A DNA stretch of 37,138 bases from a virus. The DNA lies in the IMG/VR virus record IMGVR_UViG_3300012988_000026, positions 1 through 37,138 of that record; one strand, written 5' to 3'. Of this stretch, positions 1 to 6,806 are shown one piece after another (position 1 is the first letter of the stretch; every line of letters starts with the position of its first letter). A model generated the notes under the pieces. It saw only the letters and a list, made by a program, of their open reading frames with translations, had not been told where the DNA came from and did not search any database. The position numbers were made by a program, and so were the translations under genes.

Positions 1-276
1 CACCGGAATGCGCTGTTCCTCGTGGCGACCCCGAACCCCGATCAGCCGTATGCACGCACCCGCGTGGTGGACGTGGTGGCGGACTACCTCGGGCGAGGCG
101 ATCAGCTCGGGCTTATCACCGATGCCGTGTCCATCATCACCGCCGCCGCAGAGTCGGCCGACCCCGCTACACGCCTGCCCGCGCAAGCGTGGCTAGGCCG
201 CGTGGCGCACTTCTACGCCGACGCCTACGCGTATGACCTCGCGGAGTACACGGGGGGTATCCATGCCGTCCGCTGA
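1..276 (+). CDS. hypothetical protein, 5' end cut off by the window edge
   Basis: The frame is open from the first base of the window (reading H-R-N-A-L-F-L-V before the first possible GTG at 22), so this is the C-terminal 91 residues of a longer gene. The visible part is Ala/Asp-rich and probably helical. I recognise no family. Strong G/C bias at third codon positions supports coding. It overlaps the next small ORF by 14 bp, which fits membership of the plus-strand early operon that continues to 6806. Function unknown. Confidence 0.6.
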   Translation, partial: HRNALFLVATPNPDQPYARTRVVDVVADYLGRGDQLGLITDAVSIITAAAESADPATRLPAQAWLGRVAHFYADAYAYDLAEYTGGIHAVR

Positions 277-409
277 CTGGTTCGACGTGGTGCGCAAGGG
301 CAACGCGTGGCATGGCCCGCGTGAGTTCCCGAAGCCCTCGCGGTGGGTCACGCATGCGCGGCCCGTGTCATGGTTCGTGCGCCTCGTGCGCCGCCTTCGG
401 GGGCAGTGA
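263..409 (+). CDS. small hypothetical protein (48 aa)
   Basis: This ORF starts at ATG 263 inside the end of the upstream gene and stops at TGA 407-409. Its last base is the A of an in-frame ATG for the exonuclease ORF (TGATG arrangement), so it is packed as expected for a translationally coupled phage operon. The product is basic (Arg-rich C-terminus, ending RLVRRLRGQ) with a Trp-containing middle. No family recognised. Support is positional and compositional only; it could be a chance ORF between two real genes. Confidence 0.4.
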   Translation: MPSADWFDVVRKGNAWHGPREFPKPSRWVTHARPVSWFVRLVRRLRGQ

Positions 410-465
410 TGGACCACCCTTTCCGCTTCGCCATCGACGCATCGACGTTCACCGAGGGGCCCACC

Positions 466-1293
466 ATGCCCGGGGTTTACTTCGACCTCGACAACGGCCT
501 TTATCACAAGGGCGAAGGGCTTTCGTCCACGGGTGTGCGGCGGTTTCTCAAGACGCCCTTTCACTACTACGCCGCCACGCTCCCGTATCCGAAGGCGAAG
601 GCCGCCGCGCCGAGCGCATCGCAGTTCAACGGCACGCTGGTGCATTGCAGCTTGCTCGAATCCGACCAGTTCGATAAGCGGTATCGGGTGGGCCCCTCAG
701 GGGTCAACAAGAATACGAACCGATGGCGCGAATACGTGGAGGAATGGGCCTCCCAGGGCGTCCAGGTCATCGGCGAGGAACAGGCCGAGGCGGCCCACGC
801 CCAGGCCCGAAACCTCCGCGCGCTTGAGCCCGTGGCCGAGCTACTGGCGGACGGCGTGTGTGAAACCTCGGGCTATTGGATTGACCCGAAAACGGGTGTC
901 CTGTGCAAGTGCCGCCCCGACTGCATCAGCCCTGTGCAGCACCGCACCGCATTGATGCCCCTCGACGTGAAGACCGCGACGGACGCGAGCGAAGACGGAT
1001 TTGCGCAGGCCGCCGGACTGCACGGATATCACTATCAGGCCGCTTGGTACTGCGACGGCTATTCCATCGCCTCGGGCCTGCCGGTGCATGAAATGTTGTT
1101 CGCCGTCGTTGAAAACGAGTACCCGTATGCAGCGGCGGTCTACATGCTCGACGAAAAGGCCATCGCCTACGCGCGCCGTCGAAATGCTTTCGCCCTGCAA
1201 CGGTTCGCCGAGTGCAAGCGCACGCAGCAATGGCCCGGATACCCGCCCGAGGTCAGAGAAATTTTTCTCCGCGATTGGCACATGCGGGATTAG
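466..1293 (+). CDS. RecE-like PD-(D/E)XK exonuclease
   Basis: This is a putative 5'-3' double-strand DNA exonuclease of the RecE/DUF3799 class, which makes 3' single strands for annealing-type recombination. The N-terminus (MPGVYFDLDNGLYHKG, then GLSSTGVRRFLKTPFHYY) is the typical start of this family. Nuclease-core candidates are the GTLVH motif (H60), the C-x-CRPD segment (D152), the DVK motif (D167/K169) and the following QAAWY helix. I chose ATG 466 because GAGG lies 8 bp upstream and the conserved region begins there. The frame is open further upstream and ATG 409 would add 19 residues with coding-like composition, so that start is also possible. It is followed by a putative annealing protein, the usual partner. 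Function inferred from motif and context. Confidence 0.8.
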   Translation: MPGVYFDLDNGLYHKGEGLSSTGVRRFLKTPFHYYAATLPYPKAKAAAPSASQFNGTLVHCSLLESDQFDKRYRVGPSGVNKNTNRWREYVEEWASQGVQVIGEEQAEAAHAQARNLRALEPVAELLADGVCETSGYWIDPKTGVLCKCRPDCISPVQHRTALMPLDVKTATDASEDGFAQAAGLHGYHYQAAWYCDGYSIASGLPVHEMLFAVVENEYPYAAAVYMLDEKAIAYARRRNAFALQRFAECKRTQQWPGYPPEVREIFLRDWHMRD

Positions 1294-1326
1294 ATGACAC
1301 ACACCATGCAAAGGAAATCACCATGA
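1294..1326 (+). CDS. possible 10-codon leader ORF coupling to the next gene
   Basis: Directly after the exonuclease TAG (1291-1293) an ATG opens a 10-codon ORF, MTHTMQRKSP, whose TGA overlaps the ATG of the next gene. Its AAAGGAA core is also the ribosome-binding site of that gene. The same start motif (ATGAC...CATGCAA) recurs at three genes on the minus strand at 9225, 9565 and 9815. It may act as a translational coupling element rather than encode a functional peptide. Speculative. Confidence 0.25.
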   Translation: MTHTMQRKSP

Positions 1327-1610
1327 ATCTAGGCATCGATGCCAGCAGCCCCACCGATCATAAATTGGTCGGCGAAGTCTGCGAAACCGTGTTCAAAACC
1401 TTCGCCAGCATGAGCGAGGAACACCAGCGGCCCGGGGTGCTGTGTAGCGCGCTTCTCCGCGTGTTCGCCGTGCTGATCGCCCGCTGCACCTCACCCGACC
1501 GGGACGCACAAACGGTCACCAGCATTCAGCAGTATTTTCCCCCTGCCATCGCCGAGGCCCGCGAGGTTTTGAAGGCGTTGGAACGCGAACACAGCGAGGC
1601 CCGCCCATGA
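1323..1610 (+). CDS. hypothetical protein (95 aa) between exonuclease and annealing protein
   Basis: The start at ATG 1323 is supported by AAAGGAAA 5 bp upstream. Longer in-frame starts exist inside the exonuclease gene but lack this signal. The product is a predicted all-helical, mildly acidic 95-residue protein with no membrane segment or signal peptide. The gene end overlaps the next start by 4 bp (ATGA at 1607), indicating coupling to the putative annealing protein. Position inside a recombination module suggests an accessory role there, but I recognise no family and assign no function. Confidence 0.75.
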   Translation: MNLGIDASSPTDHKLVGEVCETVFKTFASMSEEHQRPGVLCSALLRVFAVLIARCTSPDRDAQTVTSIQQYFPPAIAEAREVLKALEREHSEARP

Positions 1611-2656
1611 GCGAATTCGACCCCTTCGACGACAACGAAAACGGCACGGCCCTTGCGGCCCCACCGCCTCCCGTCACGTCCTCTGCCCTGGCCCTCCAGT
1701 CCCGCGAGGTGGCAGAGATTCAAGTCAAATACATGATGGCGCAGCGCTTCCCGCGCGACGAAAAAAAGTGCCTTGACCGCATCGTGAATGCCTTCTCACG
1801 AACCCGCCTCGCAGAGCTTGCACAGTACGAATATGCGAAGGGCGGGAACACCATCACGGGCGGTTCCATCCACGCGGCCCAGGCCATCGCGCAGCTATGG
1901 GGGAACATCGAATTCGGGTTCAAGGAAATGAGCCGGGGCACCGGGTCCGATGGCGTGCCGTACAGCGAAGTCCAGGCGTATGCACACGACCTCGAAAGCC
2001 GCACGCACCGCCCCGTGACCTTCATCGTGCGCCATTGGCGCGACACGAAAAAAGGGGGCTACCGCCTCCGCGATGAACGGGACATTTACGAACTAACCGC
2101 CAACATGGCGCAGCGCCGAACGCGCGGGTGCATCTTCGCTGTCATCCCTCAGGACATCATCGATACGGCCCTAGAACAGGCTGACATCACGTTGCGCACG
2201 AAGGCCGACACCTCGCCCGAGGCCCTGTCGAAAATGCTCGACGCGTTCGCCCCGTTCGGCGTCACGAAGGCCCACATTGAAACGCTCACGCAGCGCCGCC
2301 TAGAGGCCATGACCCCGGCCCAAATGGTCCGCCTGAAACGCATTTACCAGAGCCTCCGCGACGAAGTGAGCAGCCCGCGCGACTGGTTCGACATGGGCGA
2401 CCCCGAGACCCCCGAAGCGTCCGACGTTCCCGACCGTGTGCAGGCCGCGCGCGATGCCATCAAGGGCAAGCGTTCGCCACCACCGGCCGCGCCGCCGCTC
2501 GATCCCATGAGCTTCGAAAAGTTCGCCGCGTCCATCAAGAACGCCATCGACAAGGAAGCCGCCGCCGAAATCCTCGACGCCTCGCGGGGACTGCTGACAC
2601 CCGAAGAAGCGGACGACCTCGCGGGCCTGTACCACATCACATGGGTGGAGGAATGA
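1607..2656 (+). CDS. putative phage single-strand annealing protein (RecT/Erf functional class)
   Basis: This 349-aa protein follows the RecE-like exonuclease, the usual place of a single-strand annealing recombinase. Residues about 40-200 hold the conserved-looking core: a QRFPRDEKKCLDRIVNAF helix, then GGSIHAAQAIAQLWGN, then SEVQAYAHDLES and TFIVRHWRDTKKGGYRL, ending ELTANMAQRRTRGCIFAVIPQDI. I have seen this pattern in phage proteins adjacent to RecE-like nucleases. A Pro-rich linker (about 285-300) precedes a small acidic C-terminal helical region. No obvious ATP-binding Walker motif, so it is not a RecA or Sak4 type. The annealing function is inferred from context plus the basic, strand-rich core, not from a named domain that I can prove. 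Confidence 0.6.
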   Translation: MSEFDPFDDNENGTALAAPPPPVTSSALALQSREVAEIQVKYMMAQRFPRDEKKCLDRIVNAFSRTRLAELAQYEYAKGGNTITGGSIHAAQAIAQLWGNIEFGFKEMSRGTGSDGVPYSEVQAYAHDLESRTHRPVTFIVRHWRDTKKGGYRLRDERDIYELTANMAQRRTRGCIFAVIPQDIIDTALEQADITLRTKADTSPEALSKMLDAFAPFGVTKAHIETLTQRRLEAMTPAQMVRLKRIYQSLRDEVSSPRDWFDMGDPETPEASDVPDRVQAARDAIKGKRSPPPAAPPLDPMSFEKFAASIKNAIDKEAAAEILDASRGLLTPEEADDLAGLYHITWVEE

Positions 2657-2678
2657 CACCCATCATTCAATGATTTTC

Positions 2679-2757
2679 AGGGCGTGCGTTACCCGTTTTC
2701 TTTTCCCCATCCCTCCCAAGTTCAACGCCACCGGCCACGCCGGACGCCCTCTTTTTT
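2679..2757 (+). terminator. possible intrinsic terminator or attenuator after the annealing-protein gene
   Basis: The gap between 2656 and 2779 holds CCGGC-CAC-GCCGG (2731-2743), followed after 8 bases by TTTTTT (2752-2757). AGGGCGT (2679-2685) can also pair with ACGCCCT (2744-2750), which would enclose the inner hairpin directly before the T run. Either fold gives a terminator-like structure on the plus strand. The inner stem is short, so partial termination or attenuation is more likely than a full stop. Confidence 0.4.
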
Positions 2758-2778
2758 CAACCTCACCAGGGGCACACC

Positions 2779-3072
2779 ATGACCCATATCGACATCGATG
2801 GCACGTATGTATCGACCGAACGGCAACAGCGAATTTCATCGGCCACGGCGCGCGCGGTGGTGGAGTTGATCGGAAACTTCTCCGCAGAGAAAACCGATTG
2901 CGAGGCCGCTGTAAACGGACTGGTTCACGCGCTCGGGTTCATCACCGGCACTTCGTTTTGCGCCCGCTGCGAAATCGGGTGGATGGCCTTTATCAACAAG
3001 CAGATTCCCCACCTCGCAAACCAGCACCGGCAGGCATTCGGGGATATCACTCCGTGCACATGCGTGCATTAA
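2779..3072 (+). CDS. hypothetical protein (97 aa)
   Basis: The start at ATG 2779 follows CAGGGGCACACC. The product begins MTHIDIDGTYVSTERQQRIS, is predicted soluble and alpha/beta, and contains four cysteines: C-ARC in the middle (FCARCEIG) and C-TC near the C-terminus (PCTCVH). These could form a metal-binding or disulfide pair, but the spacing (C-x2-C then C-x-C) is not diagnostic. No family recognised. It is separated from the annealing-protein gene by a 122-bp gap with a possible attenuator, so it may be expressed at a different level. Confidence 0.7.
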   Translation: MTHIDIDGTYVSTERQQRISSATARAVVELIGNFSAEKTDCEAAVNGLVHALGFITGTSFCARCEIGWMAFINKQIPHLANQHRQAFGDITPCTCVH

Positions 3073-3080
3073 GGGCCGCC

Positions 3081-3638
3081 ATGTTGACGTTAAAGAACCG
3101 GACCCCCGGAACCCTCCGGAGCATCAAGCGGGACGACCGCGCGGACCCCCCATGTTTCAAAATCCGGGTGGACGTGGACGTACCCGCGCCCATGCTTGAC
3201 ACGGTGGCCCCCGGCCTAGAGGCGGCCCTTTTCAAGGAAGCGGACCAGGGCGATTTACTCGGGCTCGACCCCGTAGGCACGCGGACTGCCGTGCGGTTTC
3301 CCGACCTCGCGGCCCCGGTCGTCCTGCACGCGGAAAAGGTTGTGCAAAACCTTATTGTCCACTCGACTATTGCCGAGGCAAGCACCCCCGGGATTGCCCT
3401 CGAATGCCGGTTATTGACTGTCGGAATCCAGCCCCACGAAGGCGGGCGCGTAACGCTCGCGCTCACTCTCAGCGGCGGGGAAAACCTCCCCGTTCTGCAC
3501 GCCGGTTCGCTAACCCTGTTGATGGGTCGGGCCGTGTCCGTGGAACTGGTTCCGCTCTTTGAAAAAACGGGCAACCGGGCCGGTACTGTTGACAACAGAA
3601 CGCCCGTTCGCGTTGAATCGAGCCCGGCCCCGGACTGA
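3081..3638 (+). CDS. hypothetical protein (185 aa)
   Basis: This frame is open far upstream, but the start at ATG 3081 has AAGGG 6 bp upstream and lies 8 bp after the previous stop. The N-terminus (MLTLKNRTPGTLRSIKRDD) is basic. The rest alternates hydrophobic and polar residues as in a beta-rich soluble protein (VVLHAEKVVQNLIVHSTIAEAS, VTLALTLSGGENLPVLHAGSLTLLMGRAVSVELVPL). No signal peptide or membrane segment. I do not recognise the family. Its place between the recombination genes and a large unknown protein suggests an early DNA-metabolism role, without direct evidence. Confidence 0.75.
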   Translation: MLTLKNRTPGTLRSIKRDDRADPPCFKIRVDVDVPAPMLDTVAPGLEAALFKEADQGDLLGLDPVGTRTAVRFPDLAAPVVLHAEKVVQNLIVHSTIAEASTPGIALECRLLTVGIQPHEGGRVTLALTLSGGENLPVLHAGSLTLLMGRAVSVELVPLFEKTGNRAGTVDNRTPVRVESSPAPD

Positions 3639-3685
3639 CGCAGCGCGTACAAAGTCCGTAACCAAACTTTCAGGGAAAACACACC

Positions 3686-5143
3686 ATGTCAACGACGACC
3701 GAAACGAAGTGGACACACGAGGAATACATGGGCTCTGCCCTGCTCGGGCTTCCCTACCTTGACGCACCTGTACGCAAGGGTACAAAACGGTGCAGCCTGT
3801 CCGAGGCGATGTATCTGGGGCACCTGCAATTTTTTCCGAAGGCGCGCCACGTCAGCCGCAGCGAGATTCAAGGCCGTGACAGCAACGGGCGGTTTCGAAA
3901 AGCGTTCGATCAGGCCCGCGCCCTGGCCGCTTCTCACCCCGACACCGTGAAGGCCGCGAAGAAGCCCCCGGCAGACCTCCCGCCGTTCGATATCACGAAG
4001 CTGTCCGGGGCCGCGCTCGCCGAAATGGAAGACGAGGCCGGGGTTCGCGGCAATGCCCGATGGACGATGGACGAATGGGCCCGCATCGCGCGCGAGGAAC
4101 ACCGGCTCATTGCCCGAGGCGATACCCGTTCGCTGCCCCGCATCGTTCACGCGCTGCAATGGGAAATGTTCCCCCTGAACCGCCGCCGCCGCTTCCATGG
4201 CATCAAGCAGGGTGTGACGGGTGGAGCCCTCCGCCGATACCTCGACGAGGGCTATGCGTGGGGCCGCGAGAATATCCCGGGCTACATGCTCCCCGGCCCA
4301 CTGCCCACCGAGGCCACCAGCAGCCCCACCACGGCCTCCGCGCCGATCAGCAGCACCAATCCCCCCACCGCCCCCGCGCAAGCGCCCACAGAGGCCGCAG
4401 CGCCGCCCGTCGTCCCCGTGCTGGAAATGGTCACGCGCAGCACCCAGGCCAACGGCATCACCTCGCCGCCTCGATCCCCGATCAGCACCGCCCAGGCCGT
4501 CCACCACCGCGCCGTTTTCGCGCACGCCTCTACCGTGTTCGCCTCGACCATCACCGGGGCCGTGGACCAGCTTCTACAGGCGCACGCCGCCGCCCTCATG
4601 GGGGACATTGAAGCCCGGTTGTCGTCCATCGCCGCGAGCGTGGGCGCATCGGTCGCCCAGCAGGTAGAGAACGGCCTCCGCTCGACCGTGATGGCAACCC
4701 TTGCCCAGGAACTCGGGGGCCCCGTCGCGGAACCGGTTCCGCCCTCCCAGGCCGAGAGCCCCGCGAAGGCCCCGGAAACGCCCCAGGCGGCCCCGAAAGC
4801 CTATGGCCCCGAGCCCAGCACCCACCAGCCGGAAAAGGTCGTCCTACGGGCCGACGTGCTGGGGTTCCAGGGGAACACGGTGACCGAAATCAAAAACGCC
4901 CTGAACGGCCGGGCGGATCTGCGGTTCATCGTCCCGGAACACGTCAGCACATGGACCCCGCGCGACAAGGCGGAAGTTTTCATTGCAACCCGGTTTTCCG
5001 GGCACAACGCGGAGCGCCGCTGCTCCGCCTTCAATATCCGGCCGCATCGCGTGGACGGTGCGGGGACGAAAATGATTCTTGAACTCGAAAAGGCTTATCA
5101 CCAGCTTGTCCGCGAGGTTTCGCCCGGGGCTGTTGCCCACTGA
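3686..5143 (+). CDS. large unknown early protein (485 aa) with Pro/Ala-rich linkers
   Basis: This is the largest early gene, and I recognise no family. Residues 1-205 form a folded N-terminal part with basic segments (RRRRFHGIKQGVTGGALRRYLDEG). Residues about 205-265 are a Pro/Ala/Thr/Ser-rich linker. Residues about 270-355 look like a helical or coiled-coil segment rich in Ala and Gln (AVDQLLQAHAAALMGDIEARLSSIAASVGASVAQQV). A second Pro-rich linker precedes a C-terminal globular region (about 395-485) with mixed charge. The three-part design could suit a DNA-binding or replication protein, and no other replication candidate is visible, but this is speculation. The start at ATG 3686 follows CAGGGAAAACACACC. 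Confidence 0.8.
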   Translation: MSTTTETKWTHEEYMGSALLGLPYLDAPVRKGTKRCSLSEAMYLGHLQFFPKARHVSRSEIQGRDSNGRFRKAFDQARALAASHPDTVKAAKKPPADLPPFDITKLSGAALAEMEDEAGVRGNARWTMDEWARIAREEHRLIARGDTRSLPRIVHALQWEMFPLNRRRRFHGIKQGVTGGALRRYLDEGYAWGRENIPGYMLPGPLPTEATSSPTTASAPISSTNPPTAPAQAPTEAAAPPVVPVLEMVTRSTQANGITSPPRSPISTAQAVHHRAVFAHASTVFASTITGAVDQLLQAHAAALMGDIEARLSSIAASVGASVAQQVENGLRSTVMATLAQELGGPVAEPVPPSQAESPAKAPETPQAAPKAYGPEPSTHQPEKVVLRADVLGFQGNTVTEIKNALNGRADLRFIVPEHVSTWTPRDKAEVFIATRFSGHNAERRCSAFNIRPHRVDGAGTKMILELEKAYHQLVREVSPGAVAH

Positions 5144-5152
5144 TCGGCCACC

Positions 5153-5410
5153 ATGGAAACCGAGTATCCCCCGCCGCTGGGAACATTCGCCGTCGGCCCC
5201 ACGGAGGCCCGCGTGATGCTGGCCCTGATTACTGGCATCGGGTACGCATTCCCCCGCGCCCTGGCAGAGGTCGGCCAAACCCCGGAGGCGAGGAACGCCC
5301 TAGAGGCCGTCAAACGCATGAACGGGCCGGAATACGATGCCGTCGCAACCATGGCCGCTGTAATCGCCCTCCCGGTGATTATGGACGCCTTCGCCGATGT
5401 CCTCGGGTAA
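5153..5410 (+). CDS. hypothetical protein (85 aa)
   Basis: A short, Ala-rich protein (METEYPPPLGTFAVGPTEARVMLALITGIGYAFPRALAEVG...) beginning 10 bp after the preceding stop. It has moderately hydrophobic helices (RVMLALITGIGYAF and AVATMAAVIALPVIMDAFADVLG) that might be amphipathic or weakly membrane-associated, but there is no clear transmembrane topology. No family recognised. Its position in a tight operon and its codon bias support it as a real gene. Confidence 0.6.
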   Translation: METEYPPPLGTFAVGPTEARVMLALITGIGYAFPRALAEVGQTPEARNALEAVKRMNGPEYDAVATMAAVIALPVIMDAFADVLG

Positions 5411-5416
5411 CCCCGA

Positions 5417-5800
5417 ATGCGGATGTTTCATCAAAGCGGCCCGGCCGCGATATCCGCCATTCGGTTTCTGATCGAATCGAACGACCACCGCCGTTTAATG
5501 TGGAGTATGCGGGTCGGGCCGGAACGGTTGATTCTGTGGATTGGGCGAACGATATTGTCCGGGCCGGTGATTACCCTGGCGCTTATCGCTCACCTGTTGA
5601 CGGCGGATGATGGGCCCCTGATACCCTGGCCTTTTGGGTTCATCATCGCCAATTTTCAAATTCTGCTATTCGTCCTGCTGTTCAACGCCATCGAAAACCG
5701 CTGGAGAATCTTCCAGCAAATCGGCCGGGACTTGGCAGAGGAAGAACAAGAACTTTTGACCGCCTTGCATAAGGCGATGCAGGAAGAGGAATTATCGTGA
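5417..5800 (+). CDS. small two-helix membrane protein (127 aa)
   Basis: Two hydrophobic stretches are clear: about residues 38-62 (LILWIGRTILSGPVITLALIAHLL) and 72-91 (FGFIIANFQILLFVLLFNAI), separated by a short loop rich in D, G and P. The N-terminus is basic and the C-terminal 35 residues form a highly acidic amphipathic helix (EEEQELLTALHKAMQEEELS). The likely topology is an inner-membrane hairpin with both ends in the cytoplasm. Holin-like size and topology are possible, but its place in the early recombination operon, far from the late genes, argues against a lysis role. It overlaps the next gene by 4 bp (GTGA). No family recognised. Confidence 0.65.
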   Translation: MRMFHQSGPAAISAIRFLIESNDHRRLMWSMRVGPERLILWIGRTILSGPVITLALIAHLLTADDGPLIPWPFGFIIANFQILLFVLLFNAIENRWRIFQQIGRDLAEEEQELLTALHKAMQEEELS

Positions 5801-6396
5801 AAGTCAAAACCACCACGGATTACATTTTCATCCGCCAGCCCGGGGAGCCGGAATCCTACGCCGTCAGCGTGGAATCCCTCGACCCGAACGAGGAACGGAC
5901 GATTGATTGCGGCACCGTGACCCGCCGCGAGGGTTCCGCGACCCTGTGGGACATCCGGCACACCTCCGCCGAGGTGCACACCCTCTCTGACGTGCCGAAG
6001 GAGCTAGAAGCCGCCACGGCCGAGGAAATGCAAAAGGAGTATTGCTCCCGTTTCAGGGTGGCATTGATTAAGGCCGGGGCCGAAGATCCTTCGGAACGCG
6101 TCCGGGCTTACGAACGGGGTTTAGCCGGGCTGTTCGCCATCGCGGGGGATGAACCCATGGACCAGATGGCAATTTTTGTCGCCATGCTGCACGCCGTCGG
6201 GGATTACCTCGCCGACCAGGGCCCGGCCGAGCGGGACGAAGCCCGTTTGAATCAAACCATGGGCATTATTAAGGCTCGAATGGGTATCGCCCGCGCGAAA
6301 ACCGGTTTCGCCGATTTCATCAAGAATTTCATTTCCGAAAAACTCGGGGAAGCCGAAGGCGATACGCCGACGGACACAACCCCCACCATGCAATGA
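5797..6396 (+). CDS. hypothetical protein (199 aa)
   Basis: It starts at GTG 5797, overlapping the membrane-protein stop (GTGA), with GAGGAA upstream as ribosome-binding site. Residues 1-65 are strand-rich (TTDYIFIRQPGEPESYAVSVESL). The remainder is helical and acidic, with a Thr/Pro/Asp tail (EGDTPTDTTPTMQ). No signal peptide, membrane segment or recognised domain. Tight coupling to the upstream membrane-protein gene suggests that the two may act together. Function unknown. Confidence 0.75.
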   Translation: MKVKTTTDYIFIRQPGEPESYAVSVESLDPNEERTIDCGTVTRREGSATLWDIRHTSAEVHTLSDVPKELEAATAEEMQKEYCSRFRVALIKAGAEDPSERVRAYERGLAGLFAIAGDEPMDQMAIFVAMLHAVGDYLADQGPAERDEARLNQTMGIIKARMGIARAKTGFADFIKNFISEKLGEAEGDTPTDTTPTMQ

Positions 6397-6404
6397 GCTA
6401 GGAA

Positions 6405-6440
6405 CATCGAAACCGGCAGGGCAGGCCGGTTAGTTCGATG
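6405..6440 (+). promoter_or_regulatory. large inverted repeat upstream of the excisionase gene
   Basis: CATCGAA (6405-6411) pairs with TTCGATG (6434-6440). Directly inside, ACCGGC pairs with GCCGGT, leaving a 3-base bulge (TAG) and a short loop. The two stacked stems make about 13 bp of hairpin in the gap after the previous gene. There is no T tract, so it is not a standard intrinsic terminator. It could be an RNA processing or attenuation structure, or a protein-binding palindrome. Confidence 0.5.
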
Positions 6441-6448
6441 CAGGGATG

Positions 6449-6471
6449 GGGAATTAACGTCCGTTATTCCC
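6449..6471 (+). promoter_or_regulatory. palindromic candidate operator in the excisionase leader
   Basis: GGGAATTAACG (6449-6459) and CGTTATTCCC (6462-6471) form a 10-bp inverted repeat with a 2-base centre and a single extra T in the left arm. It ends just before the GGAG ribosome-binding site of the excisionase gene (start 6483), so it could be an operator or an mRNA hairpin that sequesters the start. The TAACG...CGTTA core resembles the half-site of the dispersed operator further right, but with much closer spacing. Confidence 0.45.
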
Positions 6472-6482
6472 GGAGTTTAAAA

Positions 6483-6806
6483 ATGATGGCCACCAAAGCC
6501 AATAAAACGCCCACCGCTAAAATCGCACTCGCTCCCAAACCTAAGCCGAAGGACACGAAAACCCCGAAGGAGGGTTATCACCAGCACCTTGAAATTGCCG
6601 AAAACCCGCGCGCGCTGCTTCGTCTAGAAACGGTTTGTGACCTCGTGGGATTGGCCCCCAAAACGATTGCGAAGTACCGCCGTCAGGGGCTTTTCCCGGA
6701 ACGCCACAAGCCGGAACTCGGGGGCCCTGTCCGCTTCCTGGCGGCCGATATTTACGCGTGGATTGAGGGCACTTGGAAACCCCGGGGCAAGCCCGGGGAC
6801 CAGTAA
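6483..6806 (+). CDS. AlpA/MerR-type HTH protein, probable excisionase
   Basis: This 107-aa basic protein has an N-terminal Lys/Pro-rich tail (KIALAPKPKPKDTKTPKEG). Residues about 50-100 hold a winged-helix AlpA-like domain: LLRLETVCDLVGLAPKTIAKYRRQGLFPERHKP, then GGPVRFLAADIYAWIEG. This is the usual layout of AlpA/Xis proteins, which bend attachment-site DNA with the integrase and can act as regulators. ATG 6483 was chosen for the GGAG 7 bp upstream. It ends against the integrase stop codon in convergent orientation, which supports the excisionase call. It may also regulate its own leader, which carries two inverted repeats. Confidence 0.75.
   Translation: MMATKANKTPTAKIALAPKPKPKDTKTPKEGYHQHLEIAENPRALLRLETVCDLVGLAPKTIAKYRRQGLFPERHKPELGGPVRFLAADIYAWIEGTWKPRGKPGDQ

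Noticed and set aside
2670-3080. Upstream extension of the 3081 gene
   Set aside because: The extension runs in another frame through the 2779 gene and a terminator-like region; ATG 3081 has a good ribosome-binding site.
3447-3463. Operator-like TAACGC...GCGCTCA inside the 3081 gene
   Set aside because: It lies in a coding region and the right half and the spacing do not match the palindrome.
5417-5800. Two-helix membrane protein as holin
   Set aside because: Topology would fit, but it lies in the early recombination operon with no endolysin nearby.
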